Positions 8,872 through 25,317 are shown, counted from the stretch's first letter. The stretch is 27,236 bases of DNA from Oehlia diaphana (GCA_003833135.1 QZLH01001398.1:1-27236), one strand, 5' to 3'. Numbers and translations are program-made. Notes: generated by a model from the sequence alone, not told the origin.

Positions 8872-10420
8872 TTATAATTCTTCTTTCTGATGAGTCAAAT
8901 GTTCCTTCATCTGTTCATAACTCTCACCAACACTCTCAGCACTACTAGAAACCTTATTATAAGCAACATTATATCCTTCTTCAACCTTTTGAGTAGCAGA
9001 GTCATAAGTATCAGCTGCATAATCACGAACGGCAGCCATCCGAGTTCTTAATGCGTCAGTAAAGGATTCAACTTTATCCTCGTTAAGGTCACGGGCATCC
9101 TTCAAACCTCCAAGCTTCTCCTGGATGGTTTCTGATAAAATCTTTGTCTGTTCTGCAGTTAGTTGTTGAGTGGAAGATACATTATCCTCTATTTGTTGTA
9201 AAATGGCAGAAACTTTTTGATTGCTCTTTGTTCTGGCATCATTAATAGAAGAGCGAACGGCTTCAATAATTTTGTTAATACGTTCTTCTTGAGCCCTTTT
9301 TGTATCATAAACTGTTTGTTTTACTTGCCCGGTAGCAGCATTGTAATAATCTTTTACCGAAGTGAAATAATGGTTGATAGACGATCTAATTTGATTTAGT
9401 TGTTCAACAGTTAAGTCTTTGCCGTCTGTGAGTTTTTGTCCAATAGCATCAACAGAATTTTGAATCTTGTTATTAACGGTAGATAGTTGATGACGTAATC
9501 TTTCCAAAGTACCCTTAAGGGTAACCGAATTTAATTTTTCATAGGTGGCATTAATTTGTTCAACTGTATACACTTTACGTTTTGTTAATGTTTCTTGAAC
9601 CCCCTGTAATATTAAGGTGATTTGTGTTTCAGTTCGTGCCTTGGCAAAGGCTCCTGCTTCACTCATTTGGTTAATCTCATCCTTAAACCAATTTAAAGTA
9701 TCTAGGGAAACTTCTCCAGTTTTTTGAATGTCGTCTTGTACACGATTAACAGTTTTTTGGATAAGAATATCTCTTTTGGCTTGAGCCATTGTATAGGATT
9801 TTTGAATGTCTTTTAAAGCATTGGTTAAGGTCTTACTGCCTTCGGCTTTTGTTCCTTTTAATCTTTTAATAACCTCGCTAATAGTAGATTGAGTTTGTTC
9901 TTCAGTGAGACCAGTAGTTTGTCGGATAGATTCAATTTGATCAGCTACTTGTTGTACAAACTCGTCGTATTTTTCTTGTTCGTCCGTATTATAATAGGCT
10001 GAAATTGAAAAAAAAATTATCAGAGAAAATAAGTGGCGCAGTAAACATAGCTTTATTTATGATGCTTACTGTCTTTTATCGCATTAACATATCTTGTAAC
10101 AAAAGATTCAACAGCTTCGGTCGTAGAATTTGCTTGTTCTTTAACATCTTGCCAATTAGACTTTACTAGATTCAACAACTCCTGTTTATCAGGAATTCCC
10201 TTATAGGATACTCGATGCTCTGCTAACCATTCTTTCAATTCATTCGGAGTCCAAGTTGATGGATCGTTTGGAACTATTTTTTATTAAGAAATTTTTTTCG
10301 ATTTAGATTCATAAAGAAGATTCATACACATACACAAAAATTAAACATACCATAACTTGTTGAAGCGAACGCTACAACAAAAAGTAGGAAAAGTATAAAG
10401 ATTCGTCGTGTAATTTTCAT
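8872..10420 (-). CDS. Ish1/Msc1-type secretory stress protein
   Basis: Three exons, 10420-10351, 10273-10070 and 9998-8872, with introns of 77 and 71 nt, give 466 residues. Residues 1-23 form a signal peptide (basic KITRR, then a hydrophobic ILFLLFVVAFA core). Residues 31-64 match the Ish1 motif: W31, then ELKEWL, H43, YKG, ELL and LVKSNW. That motif occurs in fungal Ish1/Msc1 proteins tied to the nuclear envelope or ER and to stress. The rest is charged, Gln-rich, amphipathic helix. A short phrase recurs (LTEEQ at 122, YTVEQ at 235, LTVEQ at 287, LTAEQ at 371), suggesting degenerate helical repeats like LEA or apolipoprotein domains. There is no transmembrane anchor after the signal peptide and no C-terminal HDEL. 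Only one clear Ish1 motif is present, whereas yeast relatives have several. It shares a 391-bp divergent region with the epimerase gene. Exact function is unknown. Confidence 0.82.
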
Positions 10421-10811
10421 TTTGTAAAATGGTAAGTAAATAAATTGAGAGAAAAAAAGGTTGATTTCATACATTTATATATATATTTTTCTTATATATA
10501 ATAATAATTCATCATAATGTCGTAAAAATTATGTGGTTATGTTTTATCATAATTCCGTCAATAAAAGAAATTTATGACTTATTAATGACGAATATTTATT
10601 ATTACTTAATACGTGAAAAATATCAGAATGACGTTATGACAATTGCAGTAAAAAAGAGATTATATAACATATCACGAGAAAATTGGGATTATTCCATTTC
10701 TAAATCCTAATCCTTACCTGGGATAAAATTGTTGATCATGAAAAATTGGTCGGTACCACAAAATATAAATTTGTATACCCTCGTTACCCTTTTTCCCTAA
10801 CTAAAAAATCG
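10421..10811. promoter_or_regulatory. Divergent promoter region
   Basis: The 391 bp between the Ish1-like gene (-) and the epimerase gene (+) must hold both promoters. It is AT-rich with TATATATA near 10478 and no clear heat-shock or CCCCT stress element. An upstream ATG at 10738 opens a short out-of-frame reading frame (about 21 codons) that overlaps the epimerase start, so it could act as an upstream ORF. Confidence 0.4.
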
Positions 10812-11914
10812 ATGAAATTTTTTGTAACTGGTGGTTCAGGATATTTAGGACGCAATTTCATTCAATATGCGTTGTCACAAAATGATAATATCACTATAAA
10901 TGCTTTATCTCGCTCAAGTGTTTCCGATGAAGTAATCTTGAAAACCGTAGGAAATATCAAGAAAGGTCGCGAAAGGATAAGGATAATTCGAGGTCATATT
11001 AATGATGAAAACTCTTTGAAAGAAGGATTGGAGGATGTAGATGTTATAATCCACATGGCTGCTAAGGTACATATGTAACTTTTTTATCTATTAAAGTTTA
11101 CAATAATCGTTGAATTTTTTAATACAAATAGGTTCAACCATATGGATATTACGAAGAACATGAAAGAATAAATGTTCAAGGGACAGCTCTTTTACTTTCA
11201 CTTATTGAATCGTTACAAACATCAAATAAACCTCGATTCGTTTATATTTCTTCTTTTGCTGCTCACTTAAGTGATTATTTTCCTATAGATTCATTACCGG
11301 ATTGGGCACCATATTCAAAATCAAAATGTCTTTCAGAAAAAGAAATCATGAAATCGTCGTTTGAAGATATTATTATATTAAGATTGGGTTGGTTGTGGGG
11401 TAAAGATGATAGTGTATTGGCACCAATGTTATATAATTTATGTAGAAATCCTATTTGGAAAATTACGCCACAAAGTCTTCCATTATCGATAACTCACGTT
11501 ACAAATGCTTGTGAAGCAATTTATCTCTCTTGTATTACGGAAAAAAATAATAATTCAAAAAGTATTTATGAAATTGAGGATACTGAAGGAAAAGTTGAAA
11601 TGGATGATTTTGTAGTATTTTACATTGGTTCGGCTTATAATATTGAACCTCCAAGACCTTTTAAAAATTTTAGAGCTCCAAAATGGTTGGTTTGGGGTTT
11701 AATTACTAGCGTTGAGTATATACCTTTTCTTGGTTATAGTAAAACTTGGATTTTTGATGGTATTAATAGAGAATGTTTAGTTTGTTTATATAGAAATTAT
11801 CAATTAGATAGTACTAATGCTAGGGAAGAACTTAATTATACTGGTAAAGTTTCAAGAGAGCAAGGAATTGCTGAATTAATAGAATTATCTAAAAAAAAGA
11901 ATTCGGTATTATAA
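10812..11914 (+). CDS. NAD-dependent epimerase / 3-beta-HSD-like extended SDR
   Basis: Two exons, 10812-11066 and 11132-11914, around a 65-nt intron (GTACAT..TAG) give 345 residues. The N-terminal Rossmann motif is G7-x-x-G10-x-x-G13 in VTGGSGYLG, so the cofactor is probably NAD(P). HMAA (about 80-83) is typical of extended short-chain dehydrogenases. The catalytic set is Ser125/Ser126 with Y146-x3-K150. Downstream the pattern LRLGWLWG and a C-terminal hydrophobic stretch (about 270-288) resemble 3-beta-hydroxysteroid dehydrogenase/isomerase relatives, which are often bound to the ER membrane. Sterol or other C3-oxidation is therefore possible, but the substrate cannot be read. The start is the first ATG in frame; earlier codons lack an ATG. 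It converges with the kinase gene. Confidence 0.85.
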
Positions 11915-12317
11915 CACATTATTCATATAAAAATTGATTTTCAAGTTCTAATAAAATATCGATAATATTTTTTAATAAAAAAAGTTTGAATGTTTTATAA
12001 CAATACAAATAATAAAAGAAAAATTTCCGAAATCAAAGTATTACGAAAAAAATTATATATTTATATGTATATAACTTTTTTTTGTTACTAATATTAAAAA
12101 TATATATATATACTGTATATAAAGAAGAAAAAAAAAAAGTCCATAAAATGGAATGAAAACCTGTAATTCAGGGAAACTATTAAGCAATTACTTTGTTACT
12201 ATATTATTGTAAAAAAGAATTTGTAAATAAAAATGAAACAAAAAAAAAAAATTATGAAACAAAAAATAATTTGTTTAATATATTAAAATAGTAATTATTT
12301 ATACCAATGAGATTTTC
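11915..12317. other. Convergent 3' flanks, no gene
   Basis: About 400 bp of AT-rich DNA lie between the stops of the epimerase (+) and the kinase (-). AATAAA-like words and A runs probably serve the 3' ends of both transcripts. Nothing else is seen. Confidence 0.6.
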
Positions 12318-16510
<4,193 letters not shown>

Positions 16511-17560
16511 ATGCTAAAATTATAAGCTTATGCTAAAGTTGAAGAAAAAATATAATTATTAAGAATAAAAGAACTGGAAACCAAGTCTATATTTATTGTT
16601 TTAAAAATTTTCAATATTTCTTTTGTGAAAATATAACTTTAGGGCTTTAAGGCCCGAGAAGAAAACAAAAAAGAGTGCGGTACAATTAACTGAAAAGGGG
16701 GGTAGTAACCAATAAACCGAGGGATTTGACAACTTGGTCTGGCTTGGTTTTTTTGTTTGTGTCTGACTTTGGGGGCGGAGTGTCGGACGGAATTACAGAC
16801 TATGAGAAAGGACTTTGTTTGGCAATATAAACAAGAAATTTTGTTCAATTATAGAAAATAAAAAATTACTAGTTCACAATCATGTCGAGTTATGTTACTT
16901 TTTATTAATTATACATTGTACATATTGTATGATATTAAATTAGCGAATTTTAGTATAACTTACCTAATTTCAAGCAACTTGTAAAACAGGCTAAATTTTG
17001 CTAGTGATGCAGTTTAGATTAAATTTAGGCAGGAAAAAAAATATATAACAAATATTATTTACACCAATTAATTTCTTCCAATTTTACCAGATAGGAAGGA
17101 ATATAGATATAAATTAATATTACTGCGCCTGTAACATGATTTTTTTTTTGTGTCACATATCTTTGGCGTATAGATAGTAATATCAGATATAGTAAATATA
17201 GTAATATGCAAATCATAATTGTGATATCTACAAAATGTATTATTTGCATTTTTGATTATGTTATCTATCACAGCTTTAAATTTTCCGTGAGGATCGTCGT
17301 GTCTAACAATTGGGAAAAAAAAGGGATTGATTATTCCAATAGAATGCTTATTTTTTATTCGATTATGTGGCTGTGTAGTTTGGGCGTAATTATAGACATT
17401 ATATTTTTATTCAAAGCAAGAAAAAAAAAAAATAATTTTTTTTTGGGAATGATAAAAAATTTAGATTATTTTTTTTTTTGGGTTCTTATAATTATTTTGG
17501 TTTAGTATAGAAACATTATAGAACGAGGTATCATTTTAATTAATATATTTTAATTAATTT
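16511..17560. promoter_or_regulatory. Kinase upstream region, no other gene seen
   Basis: About 1 kb upstream of the kinase start. A more GC-rich patch at about 16640-16820 contains AGGGG and GGGGCGG-like words in an otherwise AT-rich sequence, as might suit a promoter. Frames at 16639-16848, 17055-17271 and 17206-17505 overlap on opposite strands, are full of I/L/F/Y from AT bias, and are not called. Confidence 0.4.
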
Positions 17561-17561
17561 T

Positions 17562-18035
17562 GCAAAATTGTATAGATGGATAAATTTGGGAAATTGGAAA
17601 TTAGAAAAATCTAGATCAACAATTCAAAGATTAAACTTAATTAGCCGTGATTTAAAAAGTATGGTAACACAAATTTTATATAATGGAAAGTTTAAAGTTA
17701 AAACCGATAGTTGCATTATGGTGATAATGTGATAACTAAATGAGCACCTGATATCGGAAATTTTACTAAAGATCATTCCGATTGGATGTCACGATTGTCA
17801 CATCGTACGTTTCGTATTATCTTTGAGGTAAATAATAAAGTGAATAAGTTGAATATGTGATATATCATATGTCTTTATCACAAATTACTTTATTTGTTAA
17901 CACTTATAATTTATATTATAATTTTTTTTTTCTTGTTTAATCTCACTAGGAGCAGTAGATTTTACGTAAACATAAACCATTTCTAGGATAGCTCCAGCAG
18001 ATGTACTACCTGACTCCAAAGAGTTATTATAATAC
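17562..18035 (+). pseudogene. Decayed gene of unknown family
   Basis: Protein-like stretches remain in broken frames. An open segment at about 17562-17720 contains WINLGNWKLEKS and RDLKSMVTQILYNGKFKVKT. After a one-base frame slip and an in-frame TGA, a second segment reads APDIGNFTKDHSDWMSRLSH and ends in a plausible donor at 17828 (GTAAAT). A matching acceptor at 17949 opens a continuation with two stops (about 17950-18035, KHKPF visible). Base composition is closer to coding than that of the desert beyond. The family is not recognised. A chance AT-rich pattern is possible. Confidence 0.35.
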
Positions 18036-18309
18036 AAGTTTACTTAAAGGCATATAAAGTATAATGTTATAATTTATATATGTGAATTTCAAAGATTAAA
18101 GTCAATATTTAATCTTTACTGTACTATGTACAGATTTTTACTTAATAAAGAAATGCGTTACCTAATTTTTTTTAAAAAAAGGTTAAAGTCAGTAAAATCT
18201 GCAATAACGATTGGTTAATTATCACGTGCCAGAATAAATTCATTTTTTTTGTCTCACTTATATAGTCCCTTCGTTGCTAAAAAGTGGTTTCTGATATTTC
18301 AACGTACAG

Positions 18310-18471
18310 TACTTGAATTTATTATTCGGAGATGTAGAATTTAAATGGAAAGTTCATGATAAATTAAAGTTTATGTCAAAGAAAAGAGATAACCAGGATA
18401 TTGAGCGAGTGACAAGAGAATTGCCTTTAGGTGATAAGCAGAATGCGTCAAATAAGGAAGAAAATCATTAG
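18310..18471 (+). other. Isolated open segment, possible last exon remnant
   Basis: A 53-codon stretch follows a CAG acceptor-like site and ends in TAG. It reads as charged, protein-like sequence (GDVEFKWKVHDKLK, then RDNQDIERVTRELPLGDKQN). It may be the 3' exon of the decayed gene just upstream or chance. No family is recognised. Confidence 0.2.
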
Positions 18472-20635
18472 AAAAAGGGCATTTTATTTAATAAAATAAT
18501 CATTAATTTTAATTTTAATAATTTAAAAAAATATAAATTAACATCTATATAAATTTCATTACATTTCCAAAATAATCATTTTTAATTTAAATTAATGTGT
18601 TGGAGTTATTTTAGAGAAAGAAATTAGTTTAGACCGAAATACTTTTCCTTGAAGATCTTAAAGTTAGGGTAAGAAAGGTTAGTTTAGGATGAAACTTTCA
18701 CCTTTGGAGTTAGTGTTGAATTCAAATTTCATACCTTACGAGTTATATATTTGATGCGTTATATTAGAGAAGCATTATAATAAAATAAATTTAGTTCTAT
18801 ATAAAATTTTTAAAAAGTTTACTATATCTAATATTGAAATTAGTGATGCCTACCTAAATTGTTTTTATGACTTAATATTTTGTCAAATTTTATAATTAAC
18901 TAAATATTTGACAAATCTAAATTAATGATTAAATTCCTAGTGATATCTAAACTTTACTAAATTTAAATTATTAGTTAAACTGTTAAAATTATATATTTTT
19001 ATTATTTATCTTTATTTTTTTTTTCAAATTTATATATGATACCTGCCTAAACTTTTATTAAATTTTACATATTTAATTGCAAAACTTCAGTTTTATTAAT
19101 GATTAAATTATGTATAGTAATAATTTTTAATTTAATTTTAATTATATAAAATTATAATTTTATTATAAAAATATATAAAATTATATTATATATAATAGTA
19201 CACAAAATTTTCAACTTACAAATAGTATAAATTTTTTTTATATTTTAATAAAAATTTATATATAATAATTTTATAAGTAATTATTATAATAAAAATCTAT
19301 AAAAATCTATAAAAAATCATAGAAATATTATAGAATATTGAATTTAGCATTTTATTTTTTAATTTTAAATGTCTAAACTATTTTAATTTTATCAAATAAC
19401 TAAAATATTTTAGTTTTGCCTAGTATTATTAATTGGAATCTTATTAATTTATATTAATAAGTTTACTATAATAAATAAATTTATGATTAGTAAAAATAAA
19501 AAAAGTTTATTATAAACCAAATTTATTATAATAAACTTTACTATAATAAGCATTAAATATATAATAAATTTTAATATTTAGTTCATTAAAATTCATTATA
19601 ATAAAAATGAACTATATATAATATTTTTAATTACTATATTTTTGAAGAAAATATATCAGTATATTAAATTATCATTATATATAGGTTATCAGTAAATTAT
19701 AATGTAAGCTAAAATCTAATTCTTATTAGTATTATTATGTAAATTTCAAATAGCTAATTAAATTTCATATATTAAATATTATATGATTTGGATAAAATCT
19801 TTATATTTTTTTTTTTTAATTACCCTTATAGGAATCAATATTTTATTATGATAGTTAGTTTATGTATTCATAAACCTGAACCTCTAAAATATCCACTCGA
19901 TTAGCAAATATTCTGATAAAATCTTTATATTAATTTTAGCTAAATTTATATAATATTAAGATATTAGCTTAAATTAATATCAATATAATATAAAGTATAA
20001 ATATATTTACTATATATTAATTATAAAGGAGTAAAGAAAATTATTAGTATATATTATTATGAAATTATATATAGATCAATTCATACATTAATATTGTACA
20101 TCTTTATTGTAAATTAAAAAATCTATGTAGAATTGCAAATGATGATAATAGAAAATATTATTACCATATTTTGTAATATATAAGCACTTCTTTTTACATT
20201 TAATGCTAGATAAATCCTTAAATTATAGCAGTAGAAAGACTAGATAAAACTTTACTATTAAGTTCTTCTTTTTTACAAATAATATCTAATGTATTTAGAT
20301 TTTTAAGTTGTAAATTATCCTAATAATAAAGTATTTTAATTAAGTTTTAAAGTAACTTGAAAGTCAAGCCTTATTGGAATAATATAAGTATTAGAATCTT
20401 AAATTTAGAAATCAGAATAATATCACCAATCTTATAAAGAAAAACTATAAGAAATTTTAATAGCAGATTACTAATAGTAACTAATTTTTCAAAAGTAAAA
20501 TATCCTTTTGATATTTTTAAAAATAGGAAATATTAGATTTAGAATGTATTCATTTTAATTATAAATTATAACTTTACAATAGTTATACAAAATTTCTATC
20601 TATTATATGAAAATTAGCAATTAAATATTAAATAT

Positions 20636-20825
20636 TATATATAATAATTAGTATTATACAATTACTGTATCTTGACTTTTAATAATTCAATTTAAACAAG
20701 CTTTTTTTTTTATTTTGTAGAGCTAGATTTGTAAAACTAATAAAAGCTATAAATTAAAAAAAAGTTCATTAAAATTGAATTATTAAAAGTTAAGATAATT
20801 GCATTATAATTATTATATATAAAAA
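20636..20825. repeat. Imperfect foldback (MITE-like) repeat
   Basis: The left arm (about 20636-20700, containing CTTTTAATAATTCAATTT) is a close reverse complement of the right arm (about 20766-20825, containing AAATTGAATTATTAAAAG). Mismatches are few and the spacer is about 65 bp. Similarity continues weakly towards the centre through T-rich and A-rich runs. No coding capacity was seen and target duplications were not resolved in the AT background. Confidence 0.55.
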
Positions 20826-21319
20826 TAATAATTAAATTACTTATATTTTTTAGATATATAAATATTATATAATATATAAACTTAATTTAAAGTTTGATTT
20901 TTTAATTTCTTTTCAAAATTACAAAATAAATATTATATTTATTTTTAACACTAAAAAAACAAACATGTCTGAAAAAAAATTATCTGATCATAATAAATAA
21001 ATAAATAAATATAGAAATTATGTAATAAAAGATTATACTTTATGAATATAATAACTACAATTTGTATAATACAATTTATCATTATACAGTGTAGTTTAAT
21101 CTAATATTAGTAAAAAAAATTAAAAATTTTTTTAATTTTAATTTAAAGTTGATTATATAATTAAAATTATAAAGCTGCAGCTATACTATATATTATATTA
21201 TAAGGATGATTTAACTTATTGGTTTTAATTAATCCATTTTTTACATTAATTAAATTTAGATAATTAAATAGTTTAAGTAAATTTTTATTTAAAACTTTAT
21301 TTTTTTTTTCTTGATAATA

Positions 21320-21464
21320 AAGTTTTAAAGTTTAATTTTAAAATACAAAATTTTTTTAATTTTTATAAAATTTAACTTCAAATTAAATACTAAAAAGTTA
21401 AAAATTTGGACTTTTTTTAACTATAAACAAAAATTTTGAATTTTAAAACTTTAAAACTTTTTTT
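21320..21464. repeat. AT-rich inverted repeat
   Basis: AAGTTTTAAAGTTTAATTTT (from about 21320) is mirrored by AAAACTTTAAAACTTT near 21445-21460, with arms of about 35 bp and a spacer of about 75 bp. It could be a small foldback element. The low complexity lowers confidence. Confidence 0.4.
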
Positions 21465-21695
21465 AGAAAATAGCTTTTTAATATTTATTTATTTATATTA
21501 AAAACTTGAATTTTAGATGAAACTTCAATTTTAATATAAAGTATCTAGGTAAATTTTCAAGTATTTTACAATTTTTTTTTTAAAATTAATTGTTTTTTTT
21601 TTTATAAATATTTTTAGTTTTAACTTTAATTTTATTATTTTATAATTAATAATACAAATTTAATAAAATAATAATTATGACTTTCTCTATTTGTA

Positions 21696-22032
21696 CACTA
21701 GTGTGCGAAACACAGATCACATGTTTATTATACTTTTTAGGTGATCTGCATAATAAATTTCCTTTTTTGGAAATTTGTGCAATGAATTTTCATTTTTACT
21801 GAAAATTAAAATTGCCTTTTTGGATTATATAACATTACTCCAGTTTTTATATAAGGATATTTGAATGAATTTTGGCTGGAATTATAAAATTTGGCCGAAA
21901 TTATAGGGTGCAACATATAATATGTGACGAATAAAGTTTTTCTTACCGAAAAAATTCTAAAAATGGAAAACTAGAAGGATGTGATATGAATGACAAATTA
22001 ACGTTATATGATCCGTATTTCGCACACTAGTG
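21696..22032. mobile_element. TA-flanked MITE, copy 1
   Basis: A 337-bp element opens with CACTAGTGTGCGAAACAC and closes with its near-exact inverse. The terminal repeat runs about 24 bp to GATCA, with two differences. TA lies directly outside both ends, so a Tc1/mariner-type TA target duplication is likely. There is no coding frame, so it is non-autonomous. The interior has small inverted words (for example around GGTGATCTGCATAATAAATT). A second copy in reverse orientation lies at 25619-26480. Confidence 0.8.
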
Positions 22033-22245
22033 TATTTTAAGAAATTTTCTATAATTTATTATCTAAATGTATTTTTTCAAAAAATTTAATTAAAAAAATA
22101 AATAATAGCTTACTTAATGAAAAAAATAAATCCAGAATAAAATGTCAAAATATTTTATATATATATATTTTTAAAAATTCTTTTTGAAATATTTAAATTA
22201 AAAATGAATTAAATTTGATAGTTATATTAATAAAAGAATTAATAC
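22033..22245. other. AT-rich spacer between MITE copy 1 and the hAT element
   Basis: AT-rich DNA that begins TATTTTAAGAAATTT, a sequence repeated in inverse next to MITE copy 2 (about 25600-25618). It ends in ATTAATAC (22238-22245), the left target duplication of the hAT element. Confidence 0.5.
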
Positions 22246-22420
22246 TAGTGCTCCGAAACGAGTCGAGTTAACTCGAATTATTATCGAATCGAGTCGAATC
22301 GAGTTGAGTACGAATCAACAAATTTACAAGCACGTGATGTCGAGTCGAGTCACGAATCAGTCTCCGAGTCGAGTCGAGTTCGAATTAAACTAGAACTCGA
22401 TTCGATTCGGCAATAATTTG
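22246..22420. repeat. hAT left subterminal GAGTCGA repeats
   Basis: Many copies of CGAGTCGA/ACTCGA-type words on both strands pack the first 175 bp, ending near AACTCGATTCGATTCGG. Such arrays in hAT elements are typically transposase-binding sites. The matching array lies at 25318-25552. Confidence 0.8.
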
Positions 22421-22563
22421 AGTTGATCACTATTTCCGTTTTTACAATTGATCGTCTAATGATATTACATTATTATTACATCATTAGGATCAACTTTCTC
22501 TTTTTACTTTTTAGAATTTAGATAAACCGATAAGTCGATAACAGATTTAATCAAATTACCAAA

Positions 22564-25224
22564 ATGAGTGAAAGTGCTAGTTCTTCAAGAACGCATAGTT
22601 CAGTATGGTCTCACTTTACACTTCTTGAAGAGGAGGGAAAAGCACAATGCAATTACTGCGGGTAAGTGTATATATTGTATATAAAATATCTTTATTAGTA
22701 ATTTTTTATGTTTATTAAATAATCATTATTATTAAATAAAGTACGAAATATAAACGTTCTGGTGGAAGTACAACAACTCTTCATACTCATTTAAAAAATA
22801 AGCATTCTAGTAAACTTGAACTAGAAGTAGAAAATGGTGAAATGGATAAATTTGTCACAAAAGAAATACCGGTAAATATTATTTTTTATAATATTTTATT
22901 CTTTTATATTTAACAAATATTAATAAAATATTTAGAATTTTACTTCAGGATCATTTCGGGAATTTCTTGTTAAATGGATTGTTTGTGACAATCAGCCTTT
23001 CGTAGTTGTGGAATGCGAATATCTTCGAAAATTATTTCGTTTACTTAACCCAAATGCGAAGTCTTTGTCAGCTGATACAATCCATAACGACATCATGAAA
23101 TCATTTAAAGATGAAAAAAACAAAATACAAGAAATTTTACAGGTATTTTGTGTTTATTTATTATTATTTATTAATTTATTATTCTTATTAGTACTAAATT
23201 ATTTAAATATTAATTTAATAAAATAATAAATTAAATTATTAGAATGCTCCAGGACGTCTTTCATTTACACTTGATGCTTGGACTTCACCTAGTTATATTC
23301 CATTTCTTGGAATTACTGTTCATTGGATAACTCAAGATTGGCAACTTAAAGAAACTTTAATTGATTTTTGCAAGTTATCCGGACCTCACTCTGGGGAAAA
23401 TCTGTATGAAACATTTGAACGTTGTTGTGATGATATGAGAATCCTTACTAAAGTAAGTAGTATTATTTATTTATGTTATTAATTATTATAATGTTATTGT
23501 TAATTTTTATTCAATTTTTTTTATTTTATAATATGATATATATAGATTATGGCAATTACAACTGACAACGCCAGTAACAATGACACTTTAATAAAAATGG
23601 TACAAGATACATGTAAGAACAGGAATATTGAATTCACGGCATCTAATAACCATGTGCGTTGTTTAGCACATGTGATTAATCTTGCAACACAAGATGCACT
23701 TTCCAATTTAAAGGTCGGATATGTGGAAAGTGAAAATGATATTTTAAATAATAATGCCGAAATAAGAGATGTAATTCCAAAGGTAAATAAAAAAAATAAT
23801 TAATTTTTTAAATGATTAATTTTAATATATGATTTTTAATTTTTTATTGTAGCTTCGTAAGCTTGTCGTCAAGATCCGTTCATCACCGCAAAGACGAGAA
23901 AAATTAGCACGTCAATGTGAAGCTACTAATCTACCTAGTAAAGAATTAATTCTTGACGTAAAAACTAGATGGAATTCGACTTACAACATGATTGAACGGT
24001 GCTGTGAATTACGCGAGGTAAACTTTGTCACTTTGATTTTATCAATTATATTACTATAAATTCGTAATCTCACTATTTTATTTTATTTAATTATACTATT
24101 TCAATTATATTAGGCTCTTGATAATACTGCAACAGCAGATAGAGATTTACGAAAATGGGAATTAGTTGATGCTGAATGGGAATTATTAATTCAAATAAAA
24201 AACTTTTTATCAGTAAGAAGAAAATTATAATAATTTAGTTTAAATATCTTTTAATATTGATTGATTTATATTAATAATAATTATATTTTAGATATTTGCC
24301 CGCGCTACACATCATATTTCTCATAATAAATTTCCAACAATTGAAAACTCAATTCCAATTTATAATTGGATTATGGATAAAATAGAAGATTTTCAAAAAA
24401 ATCAAGATATAAAAGAAGCAATTAAAATAGCAGCAAATAGCGCTATGCAAAAACTCAAAAAGTATTATAAGCATACGGATGCTTTAGTATATACCATTTC
24501 TACCAGTATGTATAATTTATATTGATTAATGATTATATTTATATAATTATATTATCTTATTTTTAATATTCTTTCTATTTTTTAGTTCTTGATCCTCGGT
24601 TAAAGCTTACATATCATAAAGATAATAATTGGGAAGAAGAATTTATTATTGAGGCGCGAAAAGCTATTTCTGATGTATATGAAAAACAATATGCACCGGT
24701 AACAAATGATACAGCTGAAAATAATGCATCTTCTGAAGATGATGATTTATTTTGTCACATATATAAAAAACGGAGATTATCAAATAATGAAAATGAATTA
24801 GACATATATCTTGGAAGTCCAGTTGCCTCTGGCGAAGTTAATTTATTACAATGGTGGAAGGTATAGTAATAACTAATAAACTTATATCGATTTACTTAAT
24901 ACTTATATCGATTTTATAATTTATTAATTATTAATCTTAAATTGTTTTATAGCTAAACGAACCTCAATTTCCAAATTTATCATTAATGGCTCGTGATTTT
25001 CTTGCAATTCCCGGTAAATGTTCAAGTGATTAGTGATTAATGATTTTTATATTTTGATCATTAAATTGATTAATTTTTTTTTTGTAATAGCAACTAGCGT
25101 ACCTATTGAAAGAGCCTTTTCTGGAGGTACTGATCTTATTACCACAAAAAGGTGTAGTCTTTCCGCTGAAACTATACAAGTTTGTATGTGTTTGAAATCA
25201 TGGTGGAAATTAAATAAAAATTAA
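22564..25224 (+). CDS. BED-finger hAT transposase, apparently intact
   Basis: Eleven exons: 22564-22661, 22742-22871, 22936-23142, 23243-23452, 23546-23782, 23853-24017, 24114-24212, 24292-24505, 24586-24860, 24953-25013 and 25091-25224. Ten GT-AG introns of 64-100 nt keep the phase throughout, giving 609 residues with no stop. The BED zinc finger is C29-x2-C32-x16-H49-x4-H54. The RNase H-like core shows D156 in LDAWTSPS, D222 in TTDNASNN, and later CLAHVINLATQDAL and KTRWNSTY. The third acid E572 lies in TSVPIERAFSGG within the C-terminal hAT dimerisation region (MARDFLAIPATSVPIERAFS). All three DDE residues are therefore present. It cuts and reinserts the element by recognising its ends, and the GAGTCGA arrays are likely targets. 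The start is the first ATG before the finger. Ten introns is high for a transposase and means expression depends on host splicing. Confidence 0.92.
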
Positions 25225-25317
25225 TAAATATTATAAATAAATAAATAAAATTATATAAAATATTAATACGTTATAACTAATAAACTTATTAATTATTTGT
25301 AAATTGTAATATCGGAT

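Larger units (their letters stand above)
18472..21695. other. Very AT-rich gene desert
   Basis: Over 3 kb of extreme A+T without a convincing coding frame on either strand. Apart from the two foldback repeats listed separately, I see only scattered short inverted AT words. It is probably old transposon-derived or heterochromatic DNA, but no element could be identified. Confidence 0.5.

Noticed and set aside
17055..17505. Overlapping frames on both strands upstream of the decayed gene
   Set aside because: AT-driven composition, opposite overlapping frames and no start context; no support for coding.
23521..23706. Minus-strand frame inside the transposase
   Set aside because: Antisense shadow of transposase exon 5.
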